64,000 nt of DNA from Oceaniferula marina (GCF_013391475.1 NZ_JACBAZ010000003.1:62001-126000), one strand, 5' to 3'; shown: positions 42,335 through 52,258, counted from the stretch's first letter. Numbers and translations: made by a program. The notes: generated by a model from the sequence alone, not told the origin.

Positions 42335-45145
42335 TTATAGTTTATCTTCAGCTGCGGACTTCAAAGCATCCAGCTGATCGCGCTCTGGTGCGGCACCACG
42401 AGCCTGGTCAGGACGTCCCCCGCCCTTGCCTCCTGCGAGCGGTGCGAGTTCCTGGATCAGCTTACCGGCCATCAAGCCCTTGGCTTTGGCATCCTCACCG
42501 CAGAAGGCTCCGAGGTGAAGCTTTTCTCCGTCGTCCACGATCAGGAAGGCAGCGCCAGCGAACTGCTTTTTCTTTAAGCCATTCATCAGCTCTTGCAGCA
42601 AATTTGCAGGACCTGCAAACGATTCCACAATCGGCCCATCAGAAAGTAACACATCGGCAAGTGCGGCATCAGCCATCTTGGCAGCAGCTCCTGACTGGGC
42701 CTTTTTCAGCTTTTTACCAGCTTCGATCACCACATCGCGCAACCCCTGCATGTGCTCGACAGATTTCTTGAGCACCCGGTTCTTTTGCCGGAATGTCCCT
42801 TCCATCAACAAGCTTACCATGATCCTCGGGAAATCCGGATATCTTACCGTAGCTTGATCAAGCTCTTCAAGCTGCTGGTTGATCGTGCCGAGTTTGGACC
42901 TCAATTCCTCTTCCTCGACCTTGTTTTTCTCCGATTCTTTACGCAGCCAGCTGTAGGCAGCCTCGCCGCACACAGCTTCGATCCGGCGGATGCCCGAGGC
43001 AATCGCCCCTTCCGATCTGATTTTGAAAAAACCAACCTCCTTGGTGTTGCGAACGTGGGTTCCACCGCAAAGTTCCATCGAGTAGCCATCCAGCGATTGC
43101 TCTTCCCCCCCGATCTGAACGACACGGACCAGCTCACCATACTTGTCTCCGAAAAACTGCTGAATGTCCTTTCTGCCTTTCACCTCCTCGTGTGGCACCT
43201 CGATCCAGGACACTGGATCTCCTGCTTCAATGCAGTCGTTCACCTTGAGCTCAATGGCATCGATCTGATCCTGGGTCAAAGCCCCGGAATTAAAGTCAAA
43301 TCGCAGACGTGTCCGGGTCACCAAAGACCCTTGCTGGGCGGCATCTTCCGAAACTTCTTCGTGCAGAGCCCAATGCAAAAGGTGCGTGGCCGTGTGATGG
43401 GCTTCGATCCGGCGACGGCGCATGGTTTCCAAGCTAAGTGTCACCTCGTCTCCGACGGCTACATCGGCCTCCAGAGGCAAGGCGTGGGCGCGTGACAAGC
43501 CAAGCTGCTGGACTGAGGCCACCGGCCAGATCACACCATTGCAGCGCATCTCTCCCTGGTCACCTAACTGGCCACCCATTTCTACATAAAACGGAGTCTT
43601 GTCAGTGATCACGAGCAAGCTGTCATCCTGAGGATGGACCTCAAGGACCTTGGTGACCACCTCGTCCTGCTCGAACCCGACAAATTCGGTGACGGCGTCA
43701 GTAGCAATATCAGCGGCGCGAACCAGTGCCTGCGTGCGGGCCTGGCGACCCAACTCACGTTGCTGTTCCATCAATTCCTCGAACTTGCTCATATCCACTT
43801 TCAGGCCGCGCTCGGCACAAAGCAGTTGGGTGAGGTCAATCGGGAATCCAAAGGTATCGTAAAGTTTAAAGGCAAACTCACCGCCGACCACTTGTTGGTA
43901 GTTCCCAACTTCGGATTCAAACATGGCCAATCCGCGGTCGAGGGTTTCATTAAAGCTGGCTTCTTCACGTTGAAGGTTTTCTTTGACCGCCTTCCTGCGC
44001 TCGACCAACTCGGGGAAGATCCCACCCATTTGATCAACCAGGGTATCGACCAGTTCCGGGAGGAACGTCGTTTCACCAGTGAAGCCGAGGGTGCGCCCAT
44101 AACGCACCGCGCGACGAAGGATCCGCCGCAAGACATAGTTGCGTCCGGTATTTCCAAGCAGAATGCCATCGGCAAGCGAAAAGGAAAGGGTGCGGATGTG
44201 GTCGGCAATCACGCGGAAGGCAATCGCCTCCTTCATTTCAGGCGAAATTTGTGATTTATCGGCATCGACCGACTCCGGGTAGATGTCCTGGTATGTCTTG
44301 CCGCTAAGTTGCTCCAACTTGCGGAAGATCGGCTGAAAAACATCCGTGGCGTAGTTCGTCGGCTTTTGCGAAAAATCTGTGAAATTTTTGGTTCCTTGCA
44401 TAATCGAGCAAGCGCGCTCGAATCCCATACCGGTATCGACATGCCTGGCTGGAAGATCACGGAACGATCCATCCGCCTCGGCATTGTATTGAATGAACAC
44501 CAGGTTCCAAATCTCAATGCAGAGATCCGAATCCATATTCACCAACTTGCCGTCGGTATCACCCTCCGGGGTGAGATCCACATGAAGTTCGGAACACGGA
44601 CCACAGGGGCCCGTTTCCCCCATCATCCAAAAGTTGTCTTTGACATTGCCGTTGACGATCTGCCGCTTGGGGTCCAACCCCGCACCCTCAAACAACTTCG
44701 CCCAGATATCGTATGCTTCCTGATCGAAATGTCCCGGGTCTCCTTCAGAGGGCATGTAGACGGTGGCGTAAAGCCGGTCCGCAGGAAAGCCCCAGCGTTC
44801 TACCACAAGATCCCAGGACCATTGAATAGCCTGCTCTTTAAAGTAATCACCAAAGGACCAGTTGCCCAACATCTCAAACATCGTGTGATGATAGCTGTCG
44901 TATCCGACATCCTCGAGATCGTTGTGCTTACCTCCGGCGCGAATACACTTCTGGGTATCGGCGGCTCGGGCCGGGTCATACGGAGCTTTATCGGTTCCCA
45001 GGAAGTAGGGAACAAACTGATTCATTCCCGCGTTGGTGAAAAGCAGTCCGGGGCTCTGCGGCATCAAAGAGGCCGACGGCACGATAGTGTGTTGCTTTTC
45101 CTTGAAAAAATCGAAAAAGCTCTGGCGAATTTCGTTAGCGGTCAT
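42335..45145 (-). CDS. alaS: Alanine-tRNA ligase
   Basis: 936 residues. The class II aminoacylation core is at the N-terminus (LLFTNAGMNQFVPYFLG, HHTMFEMLGNWSFGDYFK). The editing domain has HHTATHLLHWAL and CGGTHV. The C-Ala domain follows, with a coiled coil (KNKVEEEELRSKLGTINQQL) and GKGGGRPDQARGA near the end. It charges tRNA-Ala and edits Ser/Gly mischarging. Standard length; nothing odd. Confidence 0.96.
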   Translation of the reverse strand: MTANEIRQSFFDFFKEKQHTIVPSASLMPQSPGLLFTNAGMNQFVPYFLGTDKAPYDPARAADTQKCIRAGGKHNDLEDVGYDSYHHTMFEMLGNWSFGDYFKEQAIQWSWDLVVERWGFPADRLYATVYMPSEGDPGHFDQEAYDIWAKLFEGAGLDPKRQIVNGNVKDNFWMMGETGPCGPCSELHVDLTPEGDTDGKLVNMDSDLCIEIWNLVFIQYNAEADGSFRDLPARHVDTGMGFERACSIMQGTKNFTDFSQKPTNYATDVFQPIFRKLEQLSGKTYQDIYPESVDADKSQISPEMKEAIAFRVIADHIRTLSFSLADGILLGNTGRNYVLRRILRRAVRYGRTLGFTGETTFLPELVDTLVDQMGGIFPELVERRKAVKENLQREEASFNETLDRGLAMFESEVGNYQQVVGGEFAFKLYDTFGFPIDLTQLLCAERGLKVDMSKFEELMEQQRELGRQARTQALVRAADIATDAVTEFVGFEQDEVVTKVLEVHPQDDSLLVITDKTPFYVEMGGQLGDQGEMRCNGVIWPVASVQQLGLSRAHALPLEADVAVGDEVTLSLETMRRRRIEAHHTATHLLHWALHEEVSEDAAQQGSLVTRTRLRFDFNSGALTQDQIDAIELKVNDCIEAGDPVSWIEVPHEEVKGRKDIQQFFGDKYGELVRVVQIGGEEQSLDGYSMELCGGTHVRNTKEVGFFKIRSEGAIASGIRRIEAVCGEAAYSWLRKESEKNKVEEEELRSKLGTINQQLEELDQATVRYPDFPRIMVSLLMEGTFRQKNRVLKKSVEHMQGLRDVVIEAGKKLKKAQSGAAAKMADAALADVLLSDGPIVESFAGPANLLQELMNGLKKKQFAGAAFLIVDDGEKLHLGAFCGEDAKAKGLMAGKLIQELAPLAGGKGGGRPDQARGAAPERDQLDALKSAAEDKL

Positions 45146-45476
45146 GGATTCGGAATGAGTGAATAATTCAACGGGGGAGCGCTGAAATAGAGGAAATCAA
45201 GACGTTGCGCAAGCTTCTAGTCCTCGGATAACACGCATCTAGCCCAACAGGTCACTTGTTTACCCGTGGCGCGCTCAGCCCCTTTATCCAGCGGCGAATA
45301 ACTCCGAGTCACCCTCGTTCGCATCCGGGGCACAGGCTCTCAACTTATGAAAATAATAATCCAGAATCAGCCTCATTTGGGAATCATATAGCAGCCCGAG
45401 CCTTTTTTAGCGCCCGCTTTAACATCCGCCTTAACATCCGTTTTTGGCTAGGCCACGATCACCTCGATTCCCAGAC
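45146..45476. other. Intergenic region between alaS and the NAGPA gene
   Basis: No supported gene. It contains a small tandem repeat, TTTAACATCCGC / CTTAACATCCGT, just upstream of the NAGPA start, and presumably the two divergent promoters. Confidence 0.4.
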
Positions 45477-47012
45477 ATGAAAACATACCATCTTCTCACG
45501 TTCATTACCCTTTTAACATCCTCCTGCCTGATGGGCGGTGACATCCACTATACAGATCAAGCCCCAACGCCAGAACGAAGCCGGCAACACCCATTGATCT
45601 GCTGGACAGAAACCCGGGAAACCCCACTCAAAATCCATTACTTACAAATCGATTTACAGTCGAAAAATTATCAATTGGCCGTCATAACCAGCCGGGATAT
45701 CGATGGTGATGGTCCTGCAGAAGGTTCATTGGAAAAACCGGAAATCTTACTGCGTCGACACAATGCCCTCATCGCAGTCAATGCCAATGCATTTCAAAAC
45801 CCGTCCGAAGCCAAAGACCACCATTGGTTCGAGAATAAGGCCGTCGATATCTGCGGCTCCGTCGTTTCGGATTCCACCACTGTCAGCCCGCCGGAAACAA
45901 GTCGAGCCACATTTTGGATCGACCAAAAAGGATTACCGCACATAGGAACCGCCGAATCTGCCAGCCATCAGGTTCTGGCAGTAGCGGGATGGAACCACCG
46001 CAATCCAAAAACCCAAGGTCAATTGCTCAGGGACGGAGAAATCGTCATTCAAGATGGAGGCAGCCGTCACCCTAGAACAGCCATTGGATTCGATTCCAGT
46101 AAACGCTGGCTGACGCTGGCTGTGGTCGATGGCAGAAGAAAAAATGCCAGCATCGGCGTGACGCTCTATGAACTTGCCCAAATCATGCAACAACGAGGCT
46201 GTAGTCACGCTCTCAATTTTGACGGAGGTGGCAGCAGTATCATGATTGCCAACGAAGGTCCGACCACCAACATCATCAATCGTCCCTCAGGATCAAAGAG
46301 CCGTCCAGTGCCCGTCATGATCGGCGTAAAAAAAGCAATACCATCAGAAACAACAGCCTTGGAAAACGGTCTTTTAGGTTGGTGGCCACTCCACGAAACC
46401 TCCGGCACCATTGCTCACGACCTCGGCAGCAACAAGCAGCATGGTCAGCTCACCCGCGAACTTGCTTTTAAACCAAGTAAAAACACCTCCCACCCGTCAC
46501 TGACATTCGATGGCGTCGGCGATGGCATTTCGCTGCCCAAAATCAGCGTGCAAAACCAATTAACCGTATCCGCCTGGGCGCAAATTTCCGGAGCCCTCGA
46601 CTCCGGTCATGTGGTCAGCCAACACCCGGCATGGTTTCTCTCAGGTCACCGAGGCAAAGAAATGCGCTTTGCCGTCGACACCGGCAAAAAAACGGTCTCT
46701 GTGCCATTTGCCAAACCCGACACCTTAAGCTCAGGATGGCATCATTATGTAGGAGTTTACAACGGACATTCCGTATCGACCTATCTGGATGGCATATTGG
46801 TCAACCAAGACACACTTCAAGGAAACCTCCGACAAGAAGGAGAAATGCGCATCGGCCGCTACTGGGCAGACAACTCTCCACAGCGCTATTTCTGGAAAGG
46901 GGGCATTCGCGATGTCCGCATTTACAATCGGGCTCTTTCTAACCATGAGATCGCTACATTGTTCAAACAAGGTGAAGCCAAAACGCCAAGCAAAACATCA
47001 CCTGAAAAATAA
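45477..47012 (+). CDS. Secreted phosphodiester glycosidase (NAGPA) with LamG domain
   Basis: 511 residues from MKTYHLLTFITLLTSSCLMG, a signal with a possible lipobox (TSSC). Residues ~40-290 match the phosphodiester glycosidase/NAGPA family: NALIAVNANAF, HPRTAIGFD, LTLAVVDGR and GCSHALNFDGGGSSIM. Residues ~300-505 form a laminin-G-like jelly roll (GLLGWWPLHETSGT, LTVSAWAQISG, IRDVRIYNRALSNHEI). It probably cleaves a sugar phosphodiester on an exopolysaccharide or wall polymer, with the LamG domain binding glycan. The upstream 11 codons are not used as they precede the signal. Confidence 0.85.
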   Translation: MKTYHLLTFITLLTSSCLMGGDIHYTDQAPTPERSRQHPLICWTETRETPLKIHYLQIDLQSKNYQLAVITSRDIDGDGPAEGSLEKPEILLRRHNALIAVNANAFQNPSEAKDHHWFENKAVDICGSVVSDSTTVSPPETSRATFWIDQKGLPHIGTAESASHQVLAVAGWNHRNPKTQGQLLRDGEIVIQDGGSRHPRTAIGFDSSKRWLTLAVVDGRRKNASIGVTLYELAQIMQQRGCSHALNFDGGGSSIMIANEGPTTNIINRPSGSKSRPVPVMIGVKKAIPSETTALENGLLGWWPLHETSGTIAHDLGSNKQHGQLTRELAFKPSKNTSHPSLTFDGVGDGISLPKISVQNQLTVSAWAQISGALDSGHVVSQHPAWFLSGHRGKEMRFAVDTGKKTVSVPFAKPDTLSSGWHHYVGVYNGHSVSTYLDGILVNQDTLQGNLRQEGEMRIGRYWADNSPQRYFWKGGIRDVRIYNRALSNHEIATLFKQGEAKTPSKTSPEK

Positions 47013-47127
47013 CCACAAAAAAAGTAAATAAATTGTCCAGAACGACACAAGGATCGGAATTTTAAGATATTCCGAGTCATCAACTGATCAACTGATTTGG
47101 AAATCCACAGCTTAATAATAAACACAG

Positions 47128-47742
47128 ATGAAAAAAGCATATATCAACACTCTCTTGCTTCTTGCTTTTGCCGGCACTTCGCACGCCGCTTTGGTTACGG
47201 GATTAGATGGAATAGCAGATAGCAGCACCATGGTCTCCGTAGCCAACTGGACTGCCGAATCAGGCAGCATTCGTAGCTACACGAATGTAGGCGGGTCAAC
47301 AGGCATGATTCATACCAATAACTCCGGTGCTGTTTTCACAGCACAATACGAATCCATTGACCTTTTGCTAGCCAACACAGAATACACCATGGAAACACGT
47401 GTCGGGCACTGGTCTAGCACCGATGGTTCCGGTGCCACCTTCACAATCGACATCGGTTATGTTGACGGCGGAACTTGGACAAGCCTCGGTCAAAAAAGCC
47501 TCCAAGCTCCAGGGACGGGGGAAATCTCCCCAACAGCCAACGGCGTAACCGACACCCTGACCTTCACCACGGGTGACACTGTTACTGGCAATGTTGCGGT
47601 CCGTGTGGCACGCACAAACACCGAAGGAAGATGGGCAGGCTTTGACTACGTCACTCTTGATGCGGCCGCCGTTCCAGAACCATCCTCAGCAACTCTTCTC
47701 GGTCTTGGTGGACTGGCACTCATCCTGCGCCGCAGGAAGTAG
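47128..47742 (+). CDS. PEP-CTERM exported protein 1
   Basis: 204 residues with signal peptide MKKAYINTLLLLAFAGTSHA and a C-terminal VPEPSSATLLGLGGLALILR followed by RRK. That tail is the PEP-CTERM sorting signal recognised by exosortase in Verrucomicrobiota. The body is a beta-rich secreted domain (ADSSTMVSVANWTAESGS, GRWAGFDYVTLD). It should be sorted to the envelope or secreted with exopolysaccharide. Its last codons and downstream region are duplicated after the next gene. Confidence 0.88.
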   Translation: MKKAYINTLLLLAFAGTSHAALVTGLDGIADSSTMVSVANWTAESGSIRSYTNVGGSTGMIHTNNSGAVFTAQYESIDLLLANTEYTMETRVGHWSSTDGSGATFTIDIGYVDGGTWTSLGQKSLQAPGTGEISPTANGVTDTLTFTTGDTVTGNVAVRVARTNTEGRWAGFDYVTLDAAAVPEPSSATLLGLGGLALILRRRK

Positions 47743-47940
47743 GCATGGTCTCACGTTTTTCACTTACCTTATCCAGAATACAACTGGATAAGGTCTTTTT
47801 GTTTCTCCACCCAACATGCATTTTGGCAACAAACACTAAAACCTAGGGTATCCTGATCGAGCTAAAAGTAAGTGTCATAGTTTACATTGGCTTCTCATAG
47901 ACCCCCATGAAAAAATGCCTCCTCAACCACAACGAAAAAA
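47667..47940 (+). repeat. Duplicated PEP tail-terminator-promoter segment, copy 1
   Basis: The region from the PEP-CTERM tail codons through the terminator and about 110 bp beyond repeats at ~48635-48910 with an offset of ~969-973 bp. At its right end it keeps a vestige of the sigma gene start (ATGCCTCCTCAACCACAACG at 47915 versus ATGCCTCAACAACAACAACC at 48888). Confidence 0.75.
47766..47800 (+). terminator. Terminator after PEP-CTERM gene 1
   Basis: ACCTTATCCAG and CTGGATAAGGT, perfect 11-bp stem, then TTTTT. Confidence 0.85.
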
Positions 47941-48050
47941 AAACGTAAAAAAATGTCCAGCACCGGGAGAGAGAGGGAATTGTATATTAACCTCTTCTAT
48001 TTGCCGCTCGAATTAGGGGATCAAATGACAAACCAATAAACAACATCACG

Positions 48051-48710
48051 ATGCGATTAAAAACGATCATAGCAGCAACCGCAGTCTCTCTCGGAACCTC
48101 TATAGCTAGCCAAGCCGCGGTTACCCTTACCAATGGTGACTTTGAAACAGGAGGCAATTGGAATTCCGACCATAGTACCATCGCTACAGGCTGGACCGAC
48201 GCCCTTTCAGGATCAGGCACTCAGGGTAACTACGGAGAATCGATCACAGGGTATGGAACTGGCCGCGTAGCTGCAATGAAAGGGGTCAGCAACGCCTACC
48301 ACCAACAAATTCTTGGCGGAGTTGATGCTGGGACAAACGGTTCATATGTCATCAACTACGATGGAGGAATACGGTACCACAGTTCTTACAGTTCGGCAGC
48401 ACGCACCGTCACCCTGCGCGTTGCGCTTTGGGATGCAACAACCAACACGGAACTCGCCTTTGTCGATGTTGGCACAGCATATTCCAACGCAGAGACAACT
48501 TTGCATGCACGTGAGCACACTCTGACCTACGACCCTACCGGTCTCGACGGTAACGACTTAGCTTTACGATTCTCCAACGCCACAGCCACAGGAGTCAATA
48601 TTAACACAGTGCTAGTAGACAACATCACCATCACCGCCGTTCCAGAACCATCCTCAGCAGCCCTTCTCGGTCTTGGTGGACTTACACTCATCCTGCGCCG
48701 CAGGAAGTAA
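48051..48710 (+). CDS. PEP-CTERM exported protein 2
   Basis: 219 residues with signal peptide MRLKTIIAATAVSLGTSIAS and tail VPEPSSAALLGLGGLTLILR plus RRK. The body differs from protein 1 (LTNGDFETGGNWNSDHSTI, VDNITITAV) and resembles carbohydrate-binding/PEP-CTERM domains. Only the tail and downstream region are nearly identical to gene 1, pointing to duplication or tail exchange. Confidence 0.88.
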   Translation: MRLKTIIAATAVSLGTSIASQAAVTLTNGDFETGGNWNSDHSTIATGWTDALSGSGTQGNYGESITGYGTGRVAAMKGVSNAYHQQILGGVDAGTNGSYVINYDGGIRYHSSYSSAARTVTLRVALWDATTNTELAFVDVGTAYSNAETTLHAREHTLTYDPTGLDGNDLALRFSNATATGVNINTVLVDNITITAVPEPSSAALLGLGGLTLILRRRK

Positions 48711-48910
48711 ACATTATCTTAATTTTCTCCACTCACCTTATCCAGTATACAACTGGATAAGGTCTTTTTGTTTCTCCTCCCAACATGAATCTTGGCAACA
48801 GACAGTATAACCTCTAGTATCCTGCTCGGGGTAAAAAAGGTAATGGTTTGCATTGGCTTTTCATCGCAATCCCCCCCGCATGACAAGATGCCTCAACAAC
48901 AACAACCTCA
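48635..48910 (+). repeat. Duplicated segment, copy 2
   Basis: Second copy of the tail-terminator-promoter segment described at 47667, ending in the real start of the sigma factor gene. Confidence 0.75.
48735..48769 (+). terminator. Terminator after PEP-CTERM gene 2
   Basis: ACCTTATCCAG and CTGGATAAGGT again, with a one-base loop difference, then TTTTT. Confidence 0.85.
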
Positions 48911-49463
48911 AAGCTCACACCGGGATCCCGACCCCTTGGCTGCATGGGCTTACAGCGATGAGCTCGCGCAGTTGCAAGCCGAGTTACGAGCCTATGCCGC
49001 CTCAGTGACCGGCGATGCTTCAGCCGCTGATGATATTGTCCAAGAAGCCAACCTCGCTATCTGGCATAAACGGGAACAATTCGAGGAAGTAAGAGAAGGA
49101 GGCTTCCGGGCATGGGCATTCCGAATCACCTATTTTAAAGCCCTCTCCCATCGAAGAGACCAATCCCGCCGGGGTTGGTTGGTTTTTAATGATGACCTGG
49201 CGCAGCAAATTGCAGAGAAAGCAGAACAGATGAGCCAGGGGCAAAATCTCCGAATGGAAGCCTTACAAACATGTATGGAGCATATCAAACCCGAACAAAG
49301 ACACTTATTGATACACATCTACGGGTCCGGAGAATCTGTAGCTCAGTATTCAAAGAGACATCAAAAAAACACCGAAGCCATGTACAAAACATTACAACGG
49401 CTTAAGAAAAAACTTCAAGACTGTGTCACCCGGAAAATGATCCCATCCCCGATTAACGAATGA
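48888..49463 (+). CDS. ECF-type sigma-70 factor
   Basis: 191 residues from MPQQQQPQ. Region 2 is LRAYAASVTGDASAADDIVQ then EANLAIWHKREQF and GGFRAWAFRITYFKALSHRR. Region 4 is near EALQTCMEHIKPEQRHLLIH with the HTH YGSGESVAQYSKRHQKNTEA. It belongs to the ECF group common in Planctomycetes/Verrucomicrobiota with FecR partners. Earlier in-frame ATGs lie in the duplicated leader and are unlikely. The stop overlaps the FecR start by 4 nt. Likely target: cell-surface genes, possibly the PEP-CTERM genes next to it. Confidence 0.88.
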   Translation: MPQQQQPQSSHRDPDPLAAWAYSDELAQLQAELRAYAASVTGDASAADDIVQEANLAIWHKREQFEEVREGGFRAWAFRITYFKALSHRRDQSRRGWLVFNDDLAQQIAEKAEQMSQGQNLRMEALQTCMEHIKPEQRHLLIHIYGSGESVAQYSKRHQKNTEAMYKTLQRLKKKLQDCVTRKMIPSPINE

Positions 49464-51010
49464 AGCCTGAACCTACATCAAGCCGTCTCGACGATCTCGT
49501 TCACCTCATGCAACACCATACCATGAGCGAATCCGACCTCCGTGAATTGGAATCTCTGCTCGAAGACGAACCACAGATGGAGCGCTATATTCAACTCATG
49601 AGCATGGAAAGTATGCTGCATGCCTCTCTCCAACCTAACAACCAAGAAGCAGAACAACTCCAAAACCCAACTCTCGCAGATCTGCACACAACCAATGCCC
49701 CCCCAAGCCCAACACTCGTCGCGCTGCCATCACTCAATCAAACCTCAAGCAACCACAGCAACACCGCAAGGTTCTGGTTGGGGCTCGCCGCCTGCATCAC
49801 GGTGGGGCTCACCGGATATTGGCTGATGACACCTCTCCAAAACAAACAACCTACGGTTGTCAGCCAGCCAAAACCAACGACATCATCGACAGATATCGCA
49901 CGAGTTTCAGGATCCATCGGACTTACTGAAATCGAAAAAAACATCTTCAAAACAGGATCTTTTCTGGAAGATGAAGGACTCACTCTTGAGACAGGATTAC
50001 TTGAAATAACCACGCCCAACGGAAGCCGCCTGATGATCGAGGCCCCTGCGGATTTGAGCATCAACCAAGCGAACAAAGTCAATTTGAATGCCGGGAAAAT
50101 CGCGGTGTTTTCACCCAATCAAAATGATCACATCAATGTTGACTGTGCCGATTTATTTATTGTGCAAGGATCCAAAGCCTTCGCTATCTCACTACCTAAC
50201 AATAACTTTTCACAACCTGAAATATCGGCGATCGATGGGGCCTTACAAATTGAAAATGTTGAAAACCAAGGCAAACCAGTCCTGACCCTTCCTGAAAAAC
50301 AATCAGCTCAATATACAAACAACAACCTCAAATCCGTCCCCTATCAAGGCGACTCATTTTTCAAAGAAATTCCGAATCAGGACCCATTATGGAGCATCGA
50401 TTACGATCAATCCGGTAAAGGTGTGATTGAATTGGATATCAGCGCTCTGATCTGGAGACCGGGTAAACACCGGGCTGTCTTCAAATGGCTAAGCGGTAAA
50501 GACGCCATGCACATTGATCAACTTCAGCTCTACCAAGGAGATCGCCTTATTTCAGAAGACATTCACCCTGGCGTCACAGGGAAACATCACATCACCCAAA
50601 ATCATATTTATGATTTGTATATCCCCAGTACTGATTTTCATACAGGCCAATGGAAGTTAATCGCCCATGTTCACGGTGCAGAAAGGCCTGACGGTTCCAA
50701 ACCAAAACACAGCCAAGGCATCATCTATTTCGACCATCGAAACTCCCTCAAAGCCGACAAAACCGATTGGATCGGATCATGGGAATACACCAACCACGGA
50801 AAACGCTACACTCGGAAAATCAATGCCGACGGCACCATGGAAATCTTTGGAGGCATAGCGAATAACACAGGGCGATGGTGGGTGAAAGACGATGTCATGT
50901 TTATTACAATGGACCGCCGCAAACTAACAGAACACCACATTCTGCGCGACAAAAGAACGTTGATTTTTATTGATCAGCCATACCAGCCAGCCATTCAAAA
51001 AGAAGATTAA
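49460..51010 (+). CDS. FecR-like membrane anti-sigma protein
   Basis: 516 residues. A cytoplasmic helical N-terminus (~1-100; SESDLRELESLLEDEPQMER) should bind the sigma factor. One membrane helix (~105-124, FWLGLAACITVGLTGYWLM) is followed by a FecR domain (TTPNGSRLMIEAPADLSINQ, VNLNAGKIAVFSPN) and a large periplasmic region to 516. Its start overlaps the sigma gene stop (ATGA), typical of a sigma/anti-sigma pair. It senses an outside signal to control the sigma factor; the signal is unknown. Confidence 0.85.
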   Translation: MKPEPTSSRLDDLVHLMQHHTMSESDLRELESLLEDEPQMERYIQLMSMESMLHASLQPNNQEAEQLQNPTLADLHTTNAPPSPTLVALPSLNQTSSNHSNTARFWLGLAACITVGLTGYWLMTPLQNKQPTVVSQPKPTTSSTDIARVSGSIGLTEIEKNIFKTGSFLEDEGLTLETGLLEITTPNGSRLMIEAPADLSINQANKVNLNAGKIAVFSPNQNDHINVDCADLFIVQGSKAFAISLPNNNFSQPEISAIDGALQIENVENQGKPVLTLPEKQSAQYTNNNLKSVPYQGDSFFKEIPNQDPLWSIDYDQSGKGVIELDISALIWRPGKHRAVFKWLSGKDAMHIDQLQLYQGDRLISEDIHPGVTGKHHITQNHIYDLYIPSTDFHTGQWKLIAHVHGAERPDGSKPKHSQGIIYFDHRNSLKADKTDWIGSWEYTNHGKRYTRKINADGTMEIFGGIANNTGRWWVKDDVMFITMDRRKLTEHHILRDKRTLIFIDQPYQPAIQKED

Positions 51011-51089
51011 GCATCAGGACATCCCCAATCCTCCTACCACTGAAGGAGCCATTTTGATCGAGACGAAACAAAGCACCACCCGGTTAGCA

Positions 51090-52049
51090 TCAACAGGAGA
51101 TCAATTGAGTCCACAACTCGGATTCCTTTTGATACATAAATTGATCCGATCTGGCGCACACCTGTAATTTCAGCCGCTGATAAAAAACTGCATTTTCAGC
51201 GCAACGGCTCAACATTTCAGCCAAGTCACCGGCATCCTCCGATGGAAACAAACCTTCGTAATCGTCACCCAACATCCCCACATTGCCAGAAATCCGGCTC
51301 GCCAACACCGGCAGTCCCATCCCAAGGGCTTCACAGATGGCATTGGCTCCACCTTCCTGGGTGGACGTGTTCAATAAAAGGTCCGAAGTCGCCATTAGCT
51401 CCATCAATGACGTATGGTCAGTTTTCCCTCTCCATTGAAACGGCAAAGGACCGGCCGTCGCCTCCATCAAGCGATTGGCCAAATCCCCCTCGGCATCGCC
51501 ATACACTCTGACGACGATACCCGCATCTTGCGGTAGCAGCCGACAGGCCTCAATCGCTAAGGGCAGATTTTTCTCGCGTCGGATATTACCAACCATCAGC
51601 ACCTCAAAAAGCTCTCCACGCCGGGGCTTGTGTTGCAGCCCATGAGGAAGCTGAACACTGGGGTGGATCACCACACACTTATCCCGAAAATCTTTGGGGA
51701 CCGCAGCAAGGGAAGCCTCATGCAACACCACCAGGCGATCCGCCAGCTTCATCGTCCTGCAAGTGTCCGATTCCGGATCCTGCACTTCAGGATGATTGAT
51801 ATCGGTACCTGTCAATACCACCACAACCCTGCCACGAGGACATGCATCCATAAACTCCGCCACGGCACCCGCACTGCGCCGGGCATTCAAAGCCACCATC
51901 CAGCGCGCTTCCACCCCACTGTACCAGACATCCTCCAACGCTACCTCCATACCGGATTCCATCAACATGCGCTGCAAGCGCAGTGCCGAAGTCGTATTCC
52001 CCTGACTATCCTGTCGAGGAAAAGGAGAGTGAATCAAAACGTCCGTCAT
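51090..52049 (-). CDS. SenB-like glycosyltransferase (TIGR04348-type)
   Basis: 319 residues from MTDVLIHSPFPRQDSQGNTT; an upstream frame to 52127 is not supported by similarity. The pattern VALNARRSAG, VVVLTGTDINH, TMKLADRLVVLHEAS, HPSVQLP, VGNIRREKNLPLAIEA, STQEGGANAICEALG and VLASRISGNVGMLGDDY matches the selenosugar synthase SenB/TIGR04348 family closely as I remember it. SenB makes a selenosugar for selenoneine biosynthesis. The usual partners SenA (EgtB-like) and SenC (SelD-like) are not in the window, so a different sugar acceptor is possible. GT-B fold. Confidence 0.75.
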   Translation of the reverse strand: MTDVLIHSPFPRQDSQGNTTSALRLQRMLMESGMEVALEDVWYSGVEARWMVALNARRSAGAVAEFMDACPRGRVVVVLTGTDINHPEVQDPESDTCRTMKLADRLVVLHEASLAAVPKDFRDKCVVIHPSVQLPHGLQHKPRRGELFEVLMVGNIRREKNLPLAIEACRLLPQDAGIVVRVYGDAEGDLANRLMEATAGPLPFQWRGKTDHTSLMELMATSDLLLNTSTQEGGANAICEALGMGLPVLASRISGNVGMLGDDYEGLFPSEDAGDLAEMLSRCAENAVFYQRLKLQVCARSDQFMYQKESELWTQLISC

Positions 52050-52175
52050 GACCCATACAGCATTCACGCCAATGCTCGCTTTGACAAGAACACGTTTTGA
52101 CAAGTAGACGGCATCACTCCCGGGCAAATAAACTCAAAAACAAGCAGCTTTCATCGCCCCATCATCCAAATACAA

Positions 52176-52201
52176 ATTTATTTCTCCATATATGAATAAA
52201 T
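52176..52201. promoter_or_regulatory. Imperfect palindrome upstream of the IclR gene
   Basis: ATTTATT...AATAAAT arms 12 bp apart, about 58 bp before the IclR start. It could be the autoregulatory operator typical of IclR proteins. Confidence 0.35.
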
Positions 52202-52258
52202 CTTCTTCCCCCCGGCGTATCTTCTGTCAACCTCCTAACTCAATTAACCCGACCATCT

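Noticed and set aside
45256-45480. Small frame before the NAGPA gene
   Set aside because: It crosses the NAGPA start and contains the short tandem repeat of the promoter region; no protein features.
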